Both the position numbers and the translations under genes were made by a program. Source: Mycolicibacterium sp. CBMA 226 (lineage in GTDB: Bacteria; Actinomycetota; Actinomycetes; Mycobacteriales; Mycobacteriaceae). From it: a stretch of 64,000 bases of DNA. Shown in pieces: positions 17,184 to 30,107 of the stretch (within the stretch, counting starts at the first letter, position 1; each line of letters opens with the position of its first letter). Where the stretch lies: NCBI RefSeq assembly GCF_009729075.1, contig NZ_VTGY01000033.1:124001-188000 (forward strand), in the 5' to 3' direction. The notes below the pieces were generated by a model. It had not been told where the DNA came from. It did not search any database and saw only the letters and a list, made by a program, of their open reading frames with translations.

Positions 17184-18965
17184 ATGGTCTCAGTTCTTCG
17201 CCCCGTACAGTCGACAAGAGTGAACTGGGTCGCCCGAACTGCCGCCGCGCTGGTGGTGCTGCAGCTGATACTGCGGGCGGTCCTGGCATTTGGTGGCTAT
17301 TTCTACTGGGACGACCTGATCCTGATCGGCCAGGCCGGCACCCATTCCCTCCTGTCACCCGACTTTCTCTTCAATGACCACGACGGGCACGTCATGCCCG
17401 CGGGGTTCCTGTTGGCCGGGGTGCTGACGCGGCTGGCGCCCCTGAACTGGATCTGGCCGGCGCTGAGCCTGGTGCTGCTGCAACTGGTCGCGTCGGTGGC
17501 GCTGGTGCGGGCCCTGAAGGTGATCCTGGGGTGGCGCCCAGTGCTGCTGGTGCCATTGACGTTCGCGCTCTTCACGCCGCTGGGCGTGCCGGCCTTCGCC
17601 TGGTGGTCGGCCGGGCTCAACGCGCTGCCGATGGCGGCGGCCATGGCCTGGGTCTGCGCCGACGCCATCCTCTTGGTGCGCACCGGGAACCCGCGGTACG
17701 TGTGGACCGGCTGCCTGGCTTATCTGGGCGGGCTGCTGTTCTTCGAGAAGTCCGCGGTGATCCCGTTCACCGCCTTCGCGGTGTGCTGGCTGCTGATGTA
17801 CGTGACTGGCACCCGCGTTTCCGTGTGGCGCACGGGCCTGCGGCTGTGGCTGGGGCTGTTGACCATCACGATCGGCTGGGTCGGCGTCTACCTGCTGGTG
17901 GTCAATCAGAAGCGCTGGACGCTGGACCTGGCGATGACGTGGGAACTGCTGGCGCGGTCCGTCACACACGGCCTGGTGCCGACGCTGGCCGGCGGGCCGT
18001 GGGACTGGCAGCGCTGGGCGCCCGCGTCCCCGTGGGCGACGCCCGGTCCGGTCGTCATGGCGCTGGGCTGGCTGGTTCTCGCGGCGGTGGTTGCGGTGTC
18101 ACTGCTGCGGAAGCGGCGGCTCGGCCCGGTGTGGCTGGCCGCCGTGGGGTACGTCGTGGCGTGCCAGGTGCCGATCTATCTCATGCGGTCGTCGAAGTTC
18201 ACCGCCCTCGAGCTGGCGCAGACGTTGCGCTATCTCTCCGATCTCGTCGTGGTCCTGGCCCTGCTGGCCGCCGTCGCGTTCTGCGCGCCCAACCGGAGCA
18301 CCCGGTTCGACGACTCCGCGCGTCGACGCTTCGCGATTGCTTGTGCCGCAACACTATTCGTGGGTAGCAGCCTGTACTCGTGGGCGACCTTCCTGCCCAG
18401 CTGGCGCGACAACCCGACGCGCGCCTACCTCGTCAACGTCGAGGCAGCGCTCGCGGCCGCGCCCCGCGACGTGCCACTGCTGGATCAGGAAGTCGATCCG
18501 CTGGTGCTGCAACGCGTGGCGTGGCCGCAGAACCTGACCAGCCACATGTTCGCACTGCTGCGGGAGCGTCCTGAATTCGCTTCCAGCACAACGTCTTTGC
18601 AGATGCTCACCGCAACCGGCCAGCTGGTGCCGGCCAAGGTGACCTGGACCCGCACCATCGTTCCGGGCCCGGCGCCGAACTGCGGCTACCTGGTGCAGAC
18701 CGACGCGCCGGTCACCATGCCGCTCGACGGCCCGCTGCTGCCGGCCGACTGGACCGCCGAGCTCAACTATCTGGCCAACAGCGACGGGTCCCTGACCATG
18801 TCACTGCCCGAGGGGCGCGAAGCGCGAGTTCCGGTGCACCCCGGCCTGAACCGGGTATTCGTCCGGCTGCCCGGCGCGGGCGGCACTATCCAGGTCCGAG
18901 CCAATACGTCGGCGTTGTCGGTGTGTGTCGCCTCCGGGCCGGTGGGGTTTTTGGCGCCACGATGA
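17184..18965 (+). CDS. large polytopic membrane protein (Rv3635-like, glycosyltransferase-C-like topology)
   Basis: From the ATG at 17184 the product is 593 residues, close to the 591 of Rv3635; a GTG at 17220 is an alternative. An early FYWDDLILIGQAG places an acidic Asp pair after the first helix, as in polyprenyl-dependent GT-C enzymes. Roughly ten further membrane helices follow, then a soluble C-terminal domain from about residue 400. A GT-C-like role in cell-envelope assembly is inference from topology and from the neighbouring galE1/ppgS genes. Confidence 0.82.
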   Translation: MVSVLRPVQSTRVNWVARTAAALVVLQLILRAVLAFGGYFYWDDLILIGQAGTHSLLSPDFLFNDHDGHVMPAGFLLAGVLTRLAPLNWIWPALSLVLLQLVASVALVRALKVILGWRPVLLVPLTFALFTPLGVPAFAWWSAGLNALPMAAAMAWVCADAILLVRTGNPRYVWTGCLAYLGGLLFFEKSAVIPFTAFAVCWLLMYVTGTRVSVWRTGLRLWLGLLTITIGWVGVYLLVVNQKRWTLDLAMTWELLARSVTHGLVPTLAGGPWDWQRWAPASPWATPGPVVMALGWLVLAAVVAVSLLRKRRLGPVWLAAVGYVVACQVPIYLMRSSKFTALELAQTLRYLSDLVVVLALLAAVAFCAPNRSTRFDDSARRRFAIACAATLFVGSSLYSWATFLPSWRDNPTRAYLVNVEAALAAAPRDVPLLDQEVDPLVLQRVAWPQNLTSHMFALLRERPEFASSTTSLQMLTATGQLVPAKVTWTRTIVPGPAPNCGYLVQTDAPVTMPLDGPLLPADWTAELNYLANSDGSLTMSLPEGREARVPVHPGLNRVFVRLPGAGGTIQVRANTSALSVCVASGPVGFLAPR

Positions 18966-19414
18966 ACGGTCTGCGGTCATCTGAGGAGCCCACAGCGCGC
19001 CGCAAAGCTGGGCGAATGCAACGACTATTAGCACTCGCCATAGTGACCGCGATGGCACTGCTAGGCGGTTACGAGTTGATCGGCGGCGCTCGAGGCCTCA
19101 CGGCCACTCGTGTCACCTGTAATGGTGTGGTGATGAGCCCCGGCGACTCCTGCTCGACACTCCGGCTCAAGCGCAGCCGCTACGAATCCTGGTCGCCCGC
19201 GGGCTCGCCACCCACGCCGCCTGCCCTTCCACCGGACCTGCAACGGGCGCGCGACAGGATCATGGTGCGCGATTTCGAAGCGATGCGAACGCTGGAGCAC
19301 GACGACGCGGGCGGACAGATCGCCGTAGGCGTCTGGCTGCTCTTCCCCGGCCTCATACTCTTTGGCGTACTTGGCATCGCAAAGCTCATCATCGCCGTTC
19401 GGCGAAAGCGTTGA
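18962..19414 (+). CDS. small membrane protein of unknown function
   Basis: The ATG at 18962 overlaps the preceding stop (ATGA), giving 150 residues. Two hydrophobic helices are visible, LLALAIVTAMALLGGYELI near the N-terminus and LLFPGLILFGVLGIAKLII near the C-terminus. They flank an extracytoplasmic loop of about 70 residues with two Cys (VTCNGV and DSCSTL) that could form a disulphide. The C-terminus is basic (VRRKR). I do not recognise the family. Coupled translation suggests a link to the Rv3635-like protein. Confidence 0.75.
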   Translation: MNGLRSSEEPTARRKAGRMQRLLALAIVTAMALLGGYELIGGARGLTATRVTCNGVVMSPGDSCSTLRLKRSRYESWSPAGSPPTPPALPPDLQRARDRIMVRDFEAMRTLEHDDAGGQIAVGVWLLFPGLILFGVLGIAKLIIAVRRKR

Positions 19415-19480
19415 GATTGCAACCACGCAACCAAAGTGCGAGTGGCGATGTGTGTAGACACAAGGTCAAGGCGAAAGTTG

Positions 19481-19556
19481 TGGAGCCACCCAGGGGAATC
19501 GAACCCCTGACCTATTCATTACGAGTGAATTGCTCTACCGACTGAGCTAGGGTGGC
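19481..19556 (-). tRNA. tRNA-Thr (CGT anticodon)
   Basis: The minus strand folds as a complete tRNA. The acceptor stem GCCACCC pairs with GGGTGGC, the D-arm is AGCTCAGTCGGTAGAGC, the anticodon loop is CTCGTAA with anticodon CGT, and the T-arm is CAGGGGTTCGATTCCCCTG. A 3' TCCA is encoded, with CCA at 19481-19483. Anticodon CGT reads ACG, hence threonine. Confidence 0.97.
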
Positions 19557-19613
19557 ACGCCCCACCGAGGCGGGGCGGGACGAGTCTACGGGACGCGTCC
19601 GGTGCAGCCAAAG

Positions 19614-20846
19614 TCAGTTCCGTTGTCCGGCGCGCAGGGCCTGGCCCATGGTGGCCACCATGGCGTCGACCGCGAACTTCGGCTTGACGTTGGTGGCCAA
19701 TGCCTCGCGGCATTGCAATACCGCCTCGATGCACCGCAACAGCTGGTCGGCGGGCACATGGGCGGCCATCGCGGCGGCCTTGTCGGCCATGTCGGGATGG
19801 TTGGCAGCGGCCACGCCTGTCGCCCCCGACGACACCAGCAGAGCATCGCGGAAGTAGGTGGCCAGGTCGATCAGAGCGCGGTCCAGCGCATCTCGCGACG
19901 CCCGGGTCTGCCGCGACTTCTGCCGCTTCTCCAGGTCCTTCAGCGCACCCGCGGCGCCGCGGAGCGCGCCCGCCGCGCCTTTGCCGGTGCCACCGGCGCC
20001 CAGCGCCGTCTTGAGCTCCTCGGTCTCGGCCTCGTTGCGGCCGGCGGTCAAGGCCACCGCCTCGGCCTCGGCCGACGCGACGAGCTCCTCGACGGCCGCG
20101 TACGCCCGCGCCGGCGTCGCCGCATCCCGGGCCAGCCCCAGCGCCCGTTCCCGCCGTGACCGGGCCTGGTCGTCGGTGGCCAGCCGGCGGGCCCGGCCGA
20201 CGTGTCCCCCACTGACCGACGCCGCCCAGCGCGCGTCCGCCTCGGACAGACCGTCGTTCTCGACCAGGACCTGCGCGATGGCGTCGACGCGCGGCGTGGT
20301 CAGCGCGACATGCCGGCACCGCGACCGCAGCGTCACCGCGATGTCCTCGGGGTCCACGGACGGTGCGCACAGCAGGAACACCGTCGACGGCGGCGGCTCC
20401 TCGACGACTTTTAGCAGCGCATTGGCCGCGCCCTCGGTGAGCCGGTCGGCGTCTTCGACGACGACGATCTGCCAGCGCCCGGTTCCGGGCCGGCGGGACG
20501 CGGTCTGCACGATGGCGCGCATCTCGTCGACACCGATGGACAGGCCTTCGGGAATCACCCGGCGGACGTCGGCGTGGGTGCCCGCCATGGTCGTCGTACA
20601 GGCGCGGCAGGCGCCGCACCCCGGACCGCCCTCGGCCGCCTCCGCGGTGCACTGCAGGGCCGCAGCAAAGCACACCGCGGCAATGGACCGGCCCGAACCG
20701 GGCGGCCCCGTGATCAACCACGCATGCGTCATGCTGCCGGTTGTGACTCCGCTGTGAGCCGAATCACCCCGGGCCGCCCGCGCTGCGGCCACCAACTCGG
20801 CTTCCACGGCATCCTGGCCGACCAAACGCGAGAAAACTCCGCTCAT
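19614..20846 (-). CDS. holB: DNA polymerase III subunit delta' (clamp-loader)
   Basis: The 410-residue AAA+ protein begins MSGVFSRLVGQDAVEAEL. It has a Walker A (GPPGSGRS), a zinc module with closely spaced Cys (GCGACRAC), the Walker B-like VVVEDADRL and the sensor segment VEEPPPSTVFLLC. It loads the beta sliding clamp as part of the replicative clamp loader. The start at 20846 matches where family members begin; an upstream in-frame ATG at 20897 would add an Arg-rich tail. The position corresponds to Rv3644c. It is divergent from the adenylate cyclase gene (83-bp gap). Confidence 0.92.
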   Translation of the reverse strand: MSGVFSRLVGQDAVEAELVAAARAARGDSAHSGVTTGSMTHAWLITGPPGSGRSIAAVCFAAALQCTAEAAEGGPGCGACRACTTTMAGTHADVRRVIPEGLSIGVDEMRAIVQTASRRPGTGRWQIVVVEDADRLTEGAANALLKVVEEPPPSTVFLLCAPSVDPEDIAVTLRSRCRHVALTTPRVDAIAQVLVENDGLSEADARWAASVSGGHVGRARRLATDDQARSRRERALGLARDAATPARAYAAVEELVASAEAEAVALTAGRNEAETEELKTALGAGGTGKGAAGALRGAAGALKDLEKRQKSRQTRASRDALDRALIDLATYFRDALLVSSGATGVAAANHPDMADKAAAMAAHVPADQLLRCIEAVLQCREALATNVKPKFAVDAMVATMGQALRAGQRN

Positions 20847-20929
20847 CGCGCCCCACAGTAACCGTCGCAGGCGACACGAACCTGCGCGCAGCGGCAATAT
20901 CCGTCGCCCCGGCCCGATACGGTTAGCGG

Positions 20930-22521
20930 GTGGCCACCGATGTAAAGCACATCGGGCGAATCAGGGGGTTCGTCCGATGGGTGGCGCGCACGCCGTGGCC
21001 GGTGTTCACACTGAGCCTTTTGCAGGCAGACATCATCGGCGCCCTGTTCGTTCTGGGCTTCCTGCGGTTCGGTCTCCCGGCCGAAGACCGCATCCAGCTA
21101 CAGGACCTGCCGGCGGTGAACCTGGCGGTGTTCCTGACCGTCCTGTTCGTCGCGTTCGTCGTGGCGGCCTGGCTGAGTCTGCGGCTGCTGATTCCGGTGA
21201 TCCGCTGGCAACGGCGCGACACCCTGCACGGCGACGCCGCCGACCCGGCGTTCACCGAACTGGCCCGCACCCGGGCCCTCAAGATGCCGTACTACCGGAC
21301 GCTGATCAGCGTCGGTAACTGGTTCCTGGGCTCGGTGGTTTTCATCATCGCGAGCTGGCCGGTGGCGAGTCGCTCGGCGCCCTTCGTCGCGGTCGCCAGC
21401 GCCCTCGGTGCCACTGCCACGGCGATCATCGGCTACCTGCAGTCCGAGCGCGTCCTGCGGCCCGTCGCGGTCGCCGCGCTGCGCGACGGGGTACCGGAGA
21501 ACTTCAAGGCACCCGGCGTCATCCAGCGCCAAGTGCTCACCTGGGTGCTGTCGACGGGCGTGCCGCTGCTGGCGATCATCGTGGCGCGGCTGGCGGGCCA
21601 GTACACGCCGTTCATCGCGCAGAACGAGCAGCTCAACACCCCCATCCTGCTGCTCGCCATCACCGCCCTGGCCGTCGGCCTGGCCGGCAACGTGCTGGTC
21701 GCCATGTCGATCGCCGACCCGCTGCGCCAGCTGCGGTGGGCCCTGGGTGAGGTGCAGCGCGGTAACTACAACGCGCACATGCAGATCTACGACGCCAGTG
21801 AGCTGGGCTTGCTGCAGGCCGGGTTCAACGACATGGTGCGCGACCTGTCCGAGCGGCAACGTCTGCGTGATCTGTTCGGCCGCTACGTCGGCGAGGACGT
21901 CGCGCGCCGCGCCCTGGAGCGCGGTACCGAGCTCGGCGGCCAGGAACGCGACGTCGCCGTGCTGTTCATCGACCTGATCGGGTCGACGCAGCTGGCCTCC
22001 ACGAGGCCCGCGGCCGAGGTCGTGTCGATCCTCAACGAGTTCTTCCGGATCATCGTCGACACCGTGAACCGGCACGGCGGGTTCGTCAACAAATTCCAGG
22101 GTGACGCGGCGCTGGCCATCTTCGGCGCCCCCATCGAGCACCCCGACGCCTCCGGCGCAGCGCTGGCCGCGTCCCGCGAGCTGCACGACGAGCTGGTGAC
22201 GGTGCTGGGCACCACGGAATTCGGCATCGGCGTCTCAGCGGGCCGGGCCATCGCCGGCCACATCGGCGCGCTGGCCCGCTTCGAATACACCGTGATCGGC
22301 GACCCCGTGAACGAGGCCGCTCGCCTGACCGAGCTCGCCAAGCTCGAAGAGGGACACGTGCTGGCGTCGGCCATCGCGGTCAGCGGCGCACTGGACGCCG
22401 AGGCGCTGTGCTGGGACGTCGGCGAGACCGTCGAACTGCGTGGCCGGTCCGCGCCGACTCAGCTGGCACGCCCGCTGACGCTGGCATCGCCGCGGCCGGC
22501 TCCCGAGTCGGAAGCCGCCAG

Positions 22522-22525
<4 letters not shown>
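20930..22525 (+). CDS. membrane-bound class III adenylate/guanylate cyclase with HAMP domain (Rv3645-like)
   Basis: A 531-residue protein starting at a GTG. Several N-terminal membrane helices (residues about 20-270) are followed by a HAMP linker around SIADPLRQLRWALGEV, then a class III cyclase catalytic domain. The two metal-binding Asp segments are VLFIDLIGSTQLAS and KFQGDAALAIFGAP, and VIGDPVNEAARL supplies the transition-state Asn/Arg. It should make cAMP in response to a membrane signal; Crp is encoded in this window (61055). Its stop overlaps the convergent topA stop. Confidence 0.93.
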
Positions 22526-25365
<2,840 letters not shown>

Positions 25366-25492
25366 TTCTTGGTCGGCACTAGGACACCGAATGAATGCCT
25401 AACGGTCATCCGGTTCCAAGGCAAGTCACAATTTGACACTCCGCGCGAGCCTACGCAAACCGGATGCGGCCAAAATATACGGTCTGTACCCG

Positions 25493-26086
25493 CTAAATCC
25501 GGGGCCATTGGAGAAACGCCTCGGTGAACGTGGGTGGCTCACCCACATTCTCTACCAGGCGCAACAGCCTCCGACGGCCGCTGATCCGCAGGGCCGGATG
25601 ATGCCCCCTGGTGCCGATCAAGGTCGGCGCGATCCCGACTCGCATAAGTGCCGACGCCAACGTCGGATGGGTATCCGGTGCGTGCGGATCCAAACCCAAC
25701 AAGTAGCCGTTCGGTTCCGCGGTGCCCGCGGCCAGCACCCAGGCGCGCAGCTCCCGCGGGCCCGGCAACCATCCTTCGGGCACGGTCTTTACCGCTCCGC
25801 GGGTCCAGTCTTGCGCCATCGGCGCCAACCGGGCGTCGGCTTCGGTTCGCACCAGCGGGGTCTTCTCGTCGGTGTGGGTGATCTCGGGCTTCAAGCCCGC
25901 ATCGGCGATCATCTCGGCCAGCGCCTCGGCCCGCCACAACGCGTCGACGACGACGGACAAGCGGACTTTTCGGCCGTCCGCCGCGTCGCCGGCCCGGACC
26001 ACCTGTCCCGGCGCGGCGAGCAACCCGGTCAGATCGGCCACCGCGGGCGGCACCGACTCGGCCGAGAAGAAGGACAGCTGACTCAC
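25493..26086 (-). CDS. conserved hypothetical protein (Rv3647c-like)
   Basis: A 197-residue protein if started at the GTG at 26086 (VSQLSFFSAES); an in-frame ATG at 26110 is an alternative. It has no membrane segment or signal peptide and no catalytic motif I can name. It has a mixed alpha/beta look, with conserved-looking tracts such as LPGPRELRAWVLAAG and ISGRRRLLRLVENVG. Its place between topA and cspA is that of M. tuberculosis Rv3647c, so it is vertically inherited. Function unknown. Confidence 0.82.
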   Translation of the reverse strand: MSQLSFFSAESVPPAVADLTGLLAAPGQVVRAGDAADGRKVRLSVVVDALWRAEALAEMIADAGLKPEITHTDEKTPLVRTEADARLAPMAQDWTRGAVKTVPEGWLPGPRELRAWVLAAGTAEPNGYLLGLDPHAPDTHPTLASALMRVGIAPTLIGTRGHHPALRISGRRRLLRLVENVGEPPTFTEAFLQWPRI

Positions 26087-26153
26087 TCTGCCGACAGTAG
26101 GCCAGCCCACCTCAAAAGGCAGGGAGGCCGGGCGCGACTACCCGCTGATACGA

Positions 26154-26190
26154 AACGCCCCCACTTCGTCGCAGACGATGCGGGGGCGTT
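26154..26190 (-). terminator. hairpin terminator downstream of cspA
   Basis: Downstream of the cspA stop on the minus strand, AACGCCCCC (26182-26190) pairs with GGGGGCGTT (26154-26162) around a 19-nt loop. The stem is followed by a TTCGT tract; T-richness is modest, as is common in mycobacteria. Confidence 0.65.
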
Positions 26191-26207
26191 GTGTCAGTCT
26201 ATGAGCC

Positions 26208-26411
26208 TCAGATGGGGCGGACGTTGAGAGCCTGCGGGCCCTTGGCGCCCTGCTCGACCTCGAAGTCGACCTTCTGGTTCTCCTCAAGGGTGCGGAACCC
26301 GTTGGACTGAATCTGCTTGTAGTGGACGAAGACGTCGCCTCCGCCGCCATCCTGCTCAATGAAGCCGTAACCCTTCTCCGGGTTGAACCACTTCACAGTC
26401 CCCTGTGGCAT
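26208..26411 (-). CDS. cspA: cold shock protein (CspA family)
   Basis: A 67-residue single OB-fold protein with both RNA-binding motifs: RNP1 (KGYGFIEQ) and RNP2 (DVFVHYKQI). It acts as a nucleic-acid chaperone. The start MPQGTVKWFNPEKG is canonical and the length is exactly that of the family. The roughly 220-nt gap upstream leaves room for a long 5' leader, common for csp genes, though I see no specific element in it. It is divergent from the DUF1998 helicase. Confidence 0.97.
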   Translation of the reverse strand: MPQGTVKWFNPEKGYGFIEQDGGGGDVFVHYKQIQSNGFRTLEENQKVDFEVEQGAKGPQALNVRPI

Positions 26412-26632
26412 TGTCTTTCATTTCCTTCTGTTACTGCGGGTGCGATCCACCGAGTCTTCCGGTGTACCGGGAAGCAACGACGTTCCCGGTGGTGACACAC
26501 GAACACAGAAGCTGCAACCAAGATCAGTCAACCATGTCGGGCGCTGTCGCAACAGTCACACGACGAACTGTGGTTAACAATTCATCTTGGTTGCCGTGCG
26601 CACGCGGCAGCCAAGGCCGAGAAGGGATCACA

Positions 26633-28996
26633 GTGACACACGCCGAGTCCGATGACGCTGCAGCGCAGCCGAACTTCGGGCGTGCACTGTTGTCGGCCGC
26701 GCTGGACGGCACCCCCGCCGACGAGGAACCGCTGCGGCACGTCGCCGATCTGGCTCCGCGCCAGGCGCGCCGAATGCCCTGGCCCACTTGGGTTGGCGCC
26801 GATGTGGTGCAGGCCTTCACCGATCGTGGTGTGGCACAGCCGTGGTCACATCAGGTGTCCGCGGCCGAGCTGGCGCATGCCGGCCGGCACGTGGTGATCG
26901 CGACGGGCACCGCGTCGGGCAAATCCCTGGCCTACCAACTGCCGATCCTGCACGCGCTGCAAACCGATGGGCACGCCCGCGCCCTGTACCTGTCCCCGAC
27001 CAAGGCACTGGGCCATGACCAGCTGCGGGCCGCCCAGTCGCTGTGCGCCACCATTCCTGGCCTCGTCAACACCGCACCGTCCGCCTACGACGGCGACAGT
27101 TCAACAGAGGCAAGGCAATTCGCCCGGGAGCGGTCCCGCTGGATCTTCTCGAACCCCGACATGGTGCACCTGTCCCTGTTGCGCAACCATTCCCGGTGGG
27201 CGGTGTTCCTGCGTCAGCTGAAGTTCGTGGTAATCGATGAATGCCACTACTACCGAGGGATTTTCGGTTCGAACGTCGCGATGGTGCTGCGCCGGCTGTT
27301 ACGGCTGTGTGACCGCTACGGGTCGACGCCCACGGTGGTGTTCGCCAGCGCGACCACGGCCGCCCCGGCCCAGACGGCGTCCGAGCTGCTCGGCCAGACC
27401 GTCACCGCGATCACCCAGGACGGGTCGCCGCACGGCGGCCGCACAGTGGCGCTGTGGGAACCCGCGCTGCTCACCGACCTGATCGGCGAGAACGGTGCCC
27501 CGGTGCGCCGCGCCGCGGGCACCGAGGCATCGCGGGTGATGGCCGACCTGATCGCGGAAGGTGCGCGCACCCTGACCTTCGTCCGCTCGCGCATCGGCGC
27601 CGAGTTGACCGCGCTCGGGGCACGTGCCCGGCTCGAGAACGTCGCGCCCGACCTCGCCCCTCTGGTGGCGTCGTACCGCGCCGGCTACCTGGCCGAAGAC
27701 CGCCGGGCGCTGGAACATGCGCTGACGGAAGGGGAATTGCGCGGCCTGGCCACCACGAATGCCCTGGAACTCGGCGTCGATATCGCCGGGCTGGACGCGG
27801 TGGTGCTGGCCGGGTTCCCCGGCACGGTGGCGTCGTTCTGGCAGCAGGCCGGCCGGGCCGGGCGGCGCGGACAGAGCGCCCTGATCGTGCTCATCGCCCG
27901 CGACGACCCGCTCGACACCTACCTGGTACACCACCCCGCCGCGCTGCTCGACAAGCCCATCGAGCGGATCGTCATCGATCCCAGCAACCCCTACGTGCTG
28001 TCACCGCAATTGCTCTGCGCGGCAACCGAACTCCCACTGACACCGGCCGAGGTGCGCATGTGGGACGCCGAAGCGGTAGCCGAATCGCTCGTCGATGACG
28101 GACTGCTGCGCAAGCGACCCGCCGGCTACTTCCCGGCGCCCGGCGTGGATCCGCATCCCGCCGTCGACATCCGGGGCTCGTCCGGCGGGCAGATCGCCAT
28201 CCTCGAGTCCGGCACCGGACGCATGCTGGGCAGCACCGGCGCCGGCCAGGCGCCGGCGTCGGTGCATCCGGGCGCCGTGCACCTGCACCAGGGCGAAACG
28301 TTTCTGGTCGACGCGCTCGACTTCGAGGCCGGTGTCGCCTTCGTGCACGCCGAGAATCCGGGATACACGACGTCGGCCCGCGAAGTCACCGATATCAGCG
28401 TGCGCGGTACCGGAGAGATCCACAGGTTCGGGGCGGTGGCCATCGGCCTGGTCCCGGTGTCGGTATCCAACACCGTGGTGGGTTTCCTGCGCCGGGCCAT
28501 GGACGGCACCGTGCTCGATTTCGTCGATCTGGACATGCCCACCCGCACCCTGGACACCATGGCCGTCATGTGCACCATGACCCCGGAGATACTGCTGGAC
28601 AACGGGATTGACCCGCTGAATGTACCCGGGTCATTGCACGCCGCCGAGCATGCCGCGATCGGTCTGCTGCCCCTGGTGGCCAGTTGCGACCGGGGCGACA
28701 TCGGCGGGGTGTCCACCGCGTCGGGGCCCGCACCCGGCGATTTGTCCGGGCTGCCAACGATTTTCGTGTACGACGGCTATCCGGGCGGCGCCGGGTTCGC
28801 CGACCGCGGCTTCCGTCAGCTGTCCACCTGGTGGTCCGCGACGGCCGCGGCGATCGAGGCGTGTGAGTGCCGTCACGGTTGCCCCTCCTGTGTGCAATCG
28901 CCCAAGTGCGGCAACGCGAACGATCCCCTGGACAAAGCCGGCGCGGTCCGGGTACTTCGCCTGGTGGTGGGCACTTTAGCGGCCCACGGGAAGTAG
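26633..28996 (+). CDS. DEAD/DEAH-family DNA helicase with C-terminal DUF1998 (SftH-like, Rv3649-like)
   Basis: Starting at the GTG at 26633, which follows AGAAGGGA, the protein has 787 residues. The helicase core shows the Walker A-like ATGTASGKS, the DECH box in VVIDECHYYRG, motif III SATT and motif VI (QQAGRAGRRGQ). The C-terminal DUF1998 module carries a tetracysteine cluster (CECRHGCPSCVQSPKC). This architecture is that of SftH, described from M. smegmatis as a 3'-5' DNA translocase/helicase (recalled). Likely a DNA repair or maintenance enzyme. Confidence 0.92.
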   Translation: MTHAESDDAAAQPNFGRALLSAALDGTPADEEPLRHVADLAPRQARRMPWPTWVGADVVQAFTDRGVAQPWSHQVSAAELAHAGRHVVIATGTASGKSLAYQLPILHALQTDGHARALYLSPTKALGHDQLRAAQSLCATIPGLVNTAPSAYDGDSSTEARQFARERSRWIFSNPDMVHLSLLRNHSRWAVFLRQLKFVVIDECHYYRGIFGSNVAMVLRRLLRLCDRYGSTPTVVFASATTAAPAQTASELLGQTVTAITQDGSPHGGRTVALWEPALLTDLIGENGAPVRRAAGTEASRVMADLIAEGARTLTFVRSRIGAELTALGARARLENVAPDLAPLVASYRAGYLAEDRRALEHALTEGELRGLATTNALELGVDIAGLDAVVLAGFPGTVASFWQQAGRAGRRGQSALIVLIARDDPLDTYLVHHPAALLDKPIERIVIDPSNPYVLSPQLLCAATELPLTPAEVRMWDAEAVAESLVDDGLLRKRPAGYFPAPGVDPHPAVDIRGSSGGQIAILESGTGRMLGSTGAGQAPASVHPGAVHLHQGETFLVDALDFEAGVAFVHAENPGYTTSAREVTDISVRGTGEIHRFGAVAIGLVPVSVSNTVVGFLRRAMDGTVLDFVDLDMPTRTLDTMAVMCTMTPEILLDNGIDPLNVPGSLHAAEHAAIGLLPLVASCDRGDIGGVSTASGPAPGDLSGLPTIFVYDGYPGGAGFADRGFRQLSTWWSATAAAIEACECRHGCPSCVQSPKCGNANDPLDKAGAVRVLRLVVGTLAAHGK

Positions 28997-29051
28997 CCCG
29001 CGGGCAGATGCCGGACGGAGCAAAGCACGCCAAAACGGATAAACTACGGCT

Positions 29052-30095
29052 ATGACGGACGACTGGCTCCTCGTCGAGACCCTCGGCGCCGAACCTGCCG
29101 TCGTCGCGCAAGGGCAGCAAACCCAGGACATGGTTCCCATCAGCGCTTTCCTCCGGCGCAACGCCAGTTTGATGGCAATCCAGTCGGCGATCGGGGAAAC
29201 CGTGCGCGCGGGACTGCCGCTGACGAGCATCACGCCGAAGAGCGACCGGGTGATCCGGACCGAAGTGGTGCAGATGACCGACGGGCGCATCCACGGCGTC
29301 CACGTGTGGGTCGGCGCACCCGATGCCGATCCCCCGGACCGGATGATCCCGGGCCCGCTGAAGTGGGACCTGACCAACGGCATCGCGACCGACACCATGG
29401 AATCGCTGGCCAACAGTGGCCTCAACCCGGCGGCCGAGGCCACGCACGGCCGGGCGTTCGCCGACGACCTGCAGACGCGCAAGCTCAACCCGAACGAGGC
29501 GCGGGTCATCTCCGCCGTGATCAATCCTGAACCCGGCCAAACCTTCACCAGCACTTGGGAAATGACCGACTTTCGGGGCCGGCCCATCAACGTCGGATTC
29601 GCCGCGCGGGTGCTGAGCGAGCCCGACGAGGACGGCGAGGACCGGCTGATCTGCCGCGCCATGAACTGGCGGGGCGTCCGTGAGAGTTCGTCGGCCAGCC
29701 CGCTTGACCGGGCCCAGCAGATCGTCAACGGGCCGCGGGTGCCCGGGGTGTACCGCGCCATGGTCGACCTGAACACCTGGAAGCTGATCAAGTGGATCGA
29801 CGAAGCCTGTCCGCTGTTCGACTGGAGCGCCGACGCGACGTCGGAACCGGTGGTGCACCCGAACGAGATCGCCGAGATGGCCGTCATGACGGTCGAGTTC
29901 GGCAGCGGGCCGACGTCGCGGGTACTGCGGTTGCGCGCTAACGATGGTGGTTGGGTGCCGATTCATGTCACCGCACACCGGCTTCAGGTCGCCGACGACA
30001 CCTTCGCCGGTCTGCTGTCCCTGCGGCTGCCCACCTACGGTGAGCTGATGGCTGCCGAGGACCGGCTGAACGACGATCTACCCGAGCCCGAGTAA
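29052..30095 (+). CDS. PAS/GAF-like domain protein (Rv3651-like)
   Basis: A 347-residue soluble acidic protein beginning MTDDWLLVETLGAEP. It contains no catalytic motif. The central segment (about 60-230) and the C-terminal part with YRAMVDLNTWKLIKWID have the mixed alpha/beta character of PAS-type sensor domains, which the M. tuberculosis counterpart Rv3651 is reported to contain. Position after the DUF1998 helicase supports orthology. Ligand and partner unknown. Confidence 0.78.
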   Translation: MTDDWLLVETLGAEPAVVAQGQQTQDMVPISAFLRRNASLMAIQSAIGETVRAGLPLTSITPKSDRVIRTEVVQMTDGRIHGVHVWVGAPDADPPDRMIPGPLKWDLTNGIATDTMESLANSGLNPAAEATHGRAFADDLQTRKLNPNEARVISAVINPEPGQTFTSTWEMTDFRGRPINVGFAARVLSEPDEDGEDRLICRAMNWRGVRESSSASPLDRAQQIVNGPRVPGVYRAMVDLNTWKLIKWIDEACPLFDWSADATSEPVVHPNEIAEMAVMTVEFGSGPTSRVLRLRANDGGWVPIHVTAHRLQVADDTFAGLLSLRLPTYGELMAAEDRLNDDLPEPE

Positions 30096-30107
30096 CCCGG
30101 CCGAATC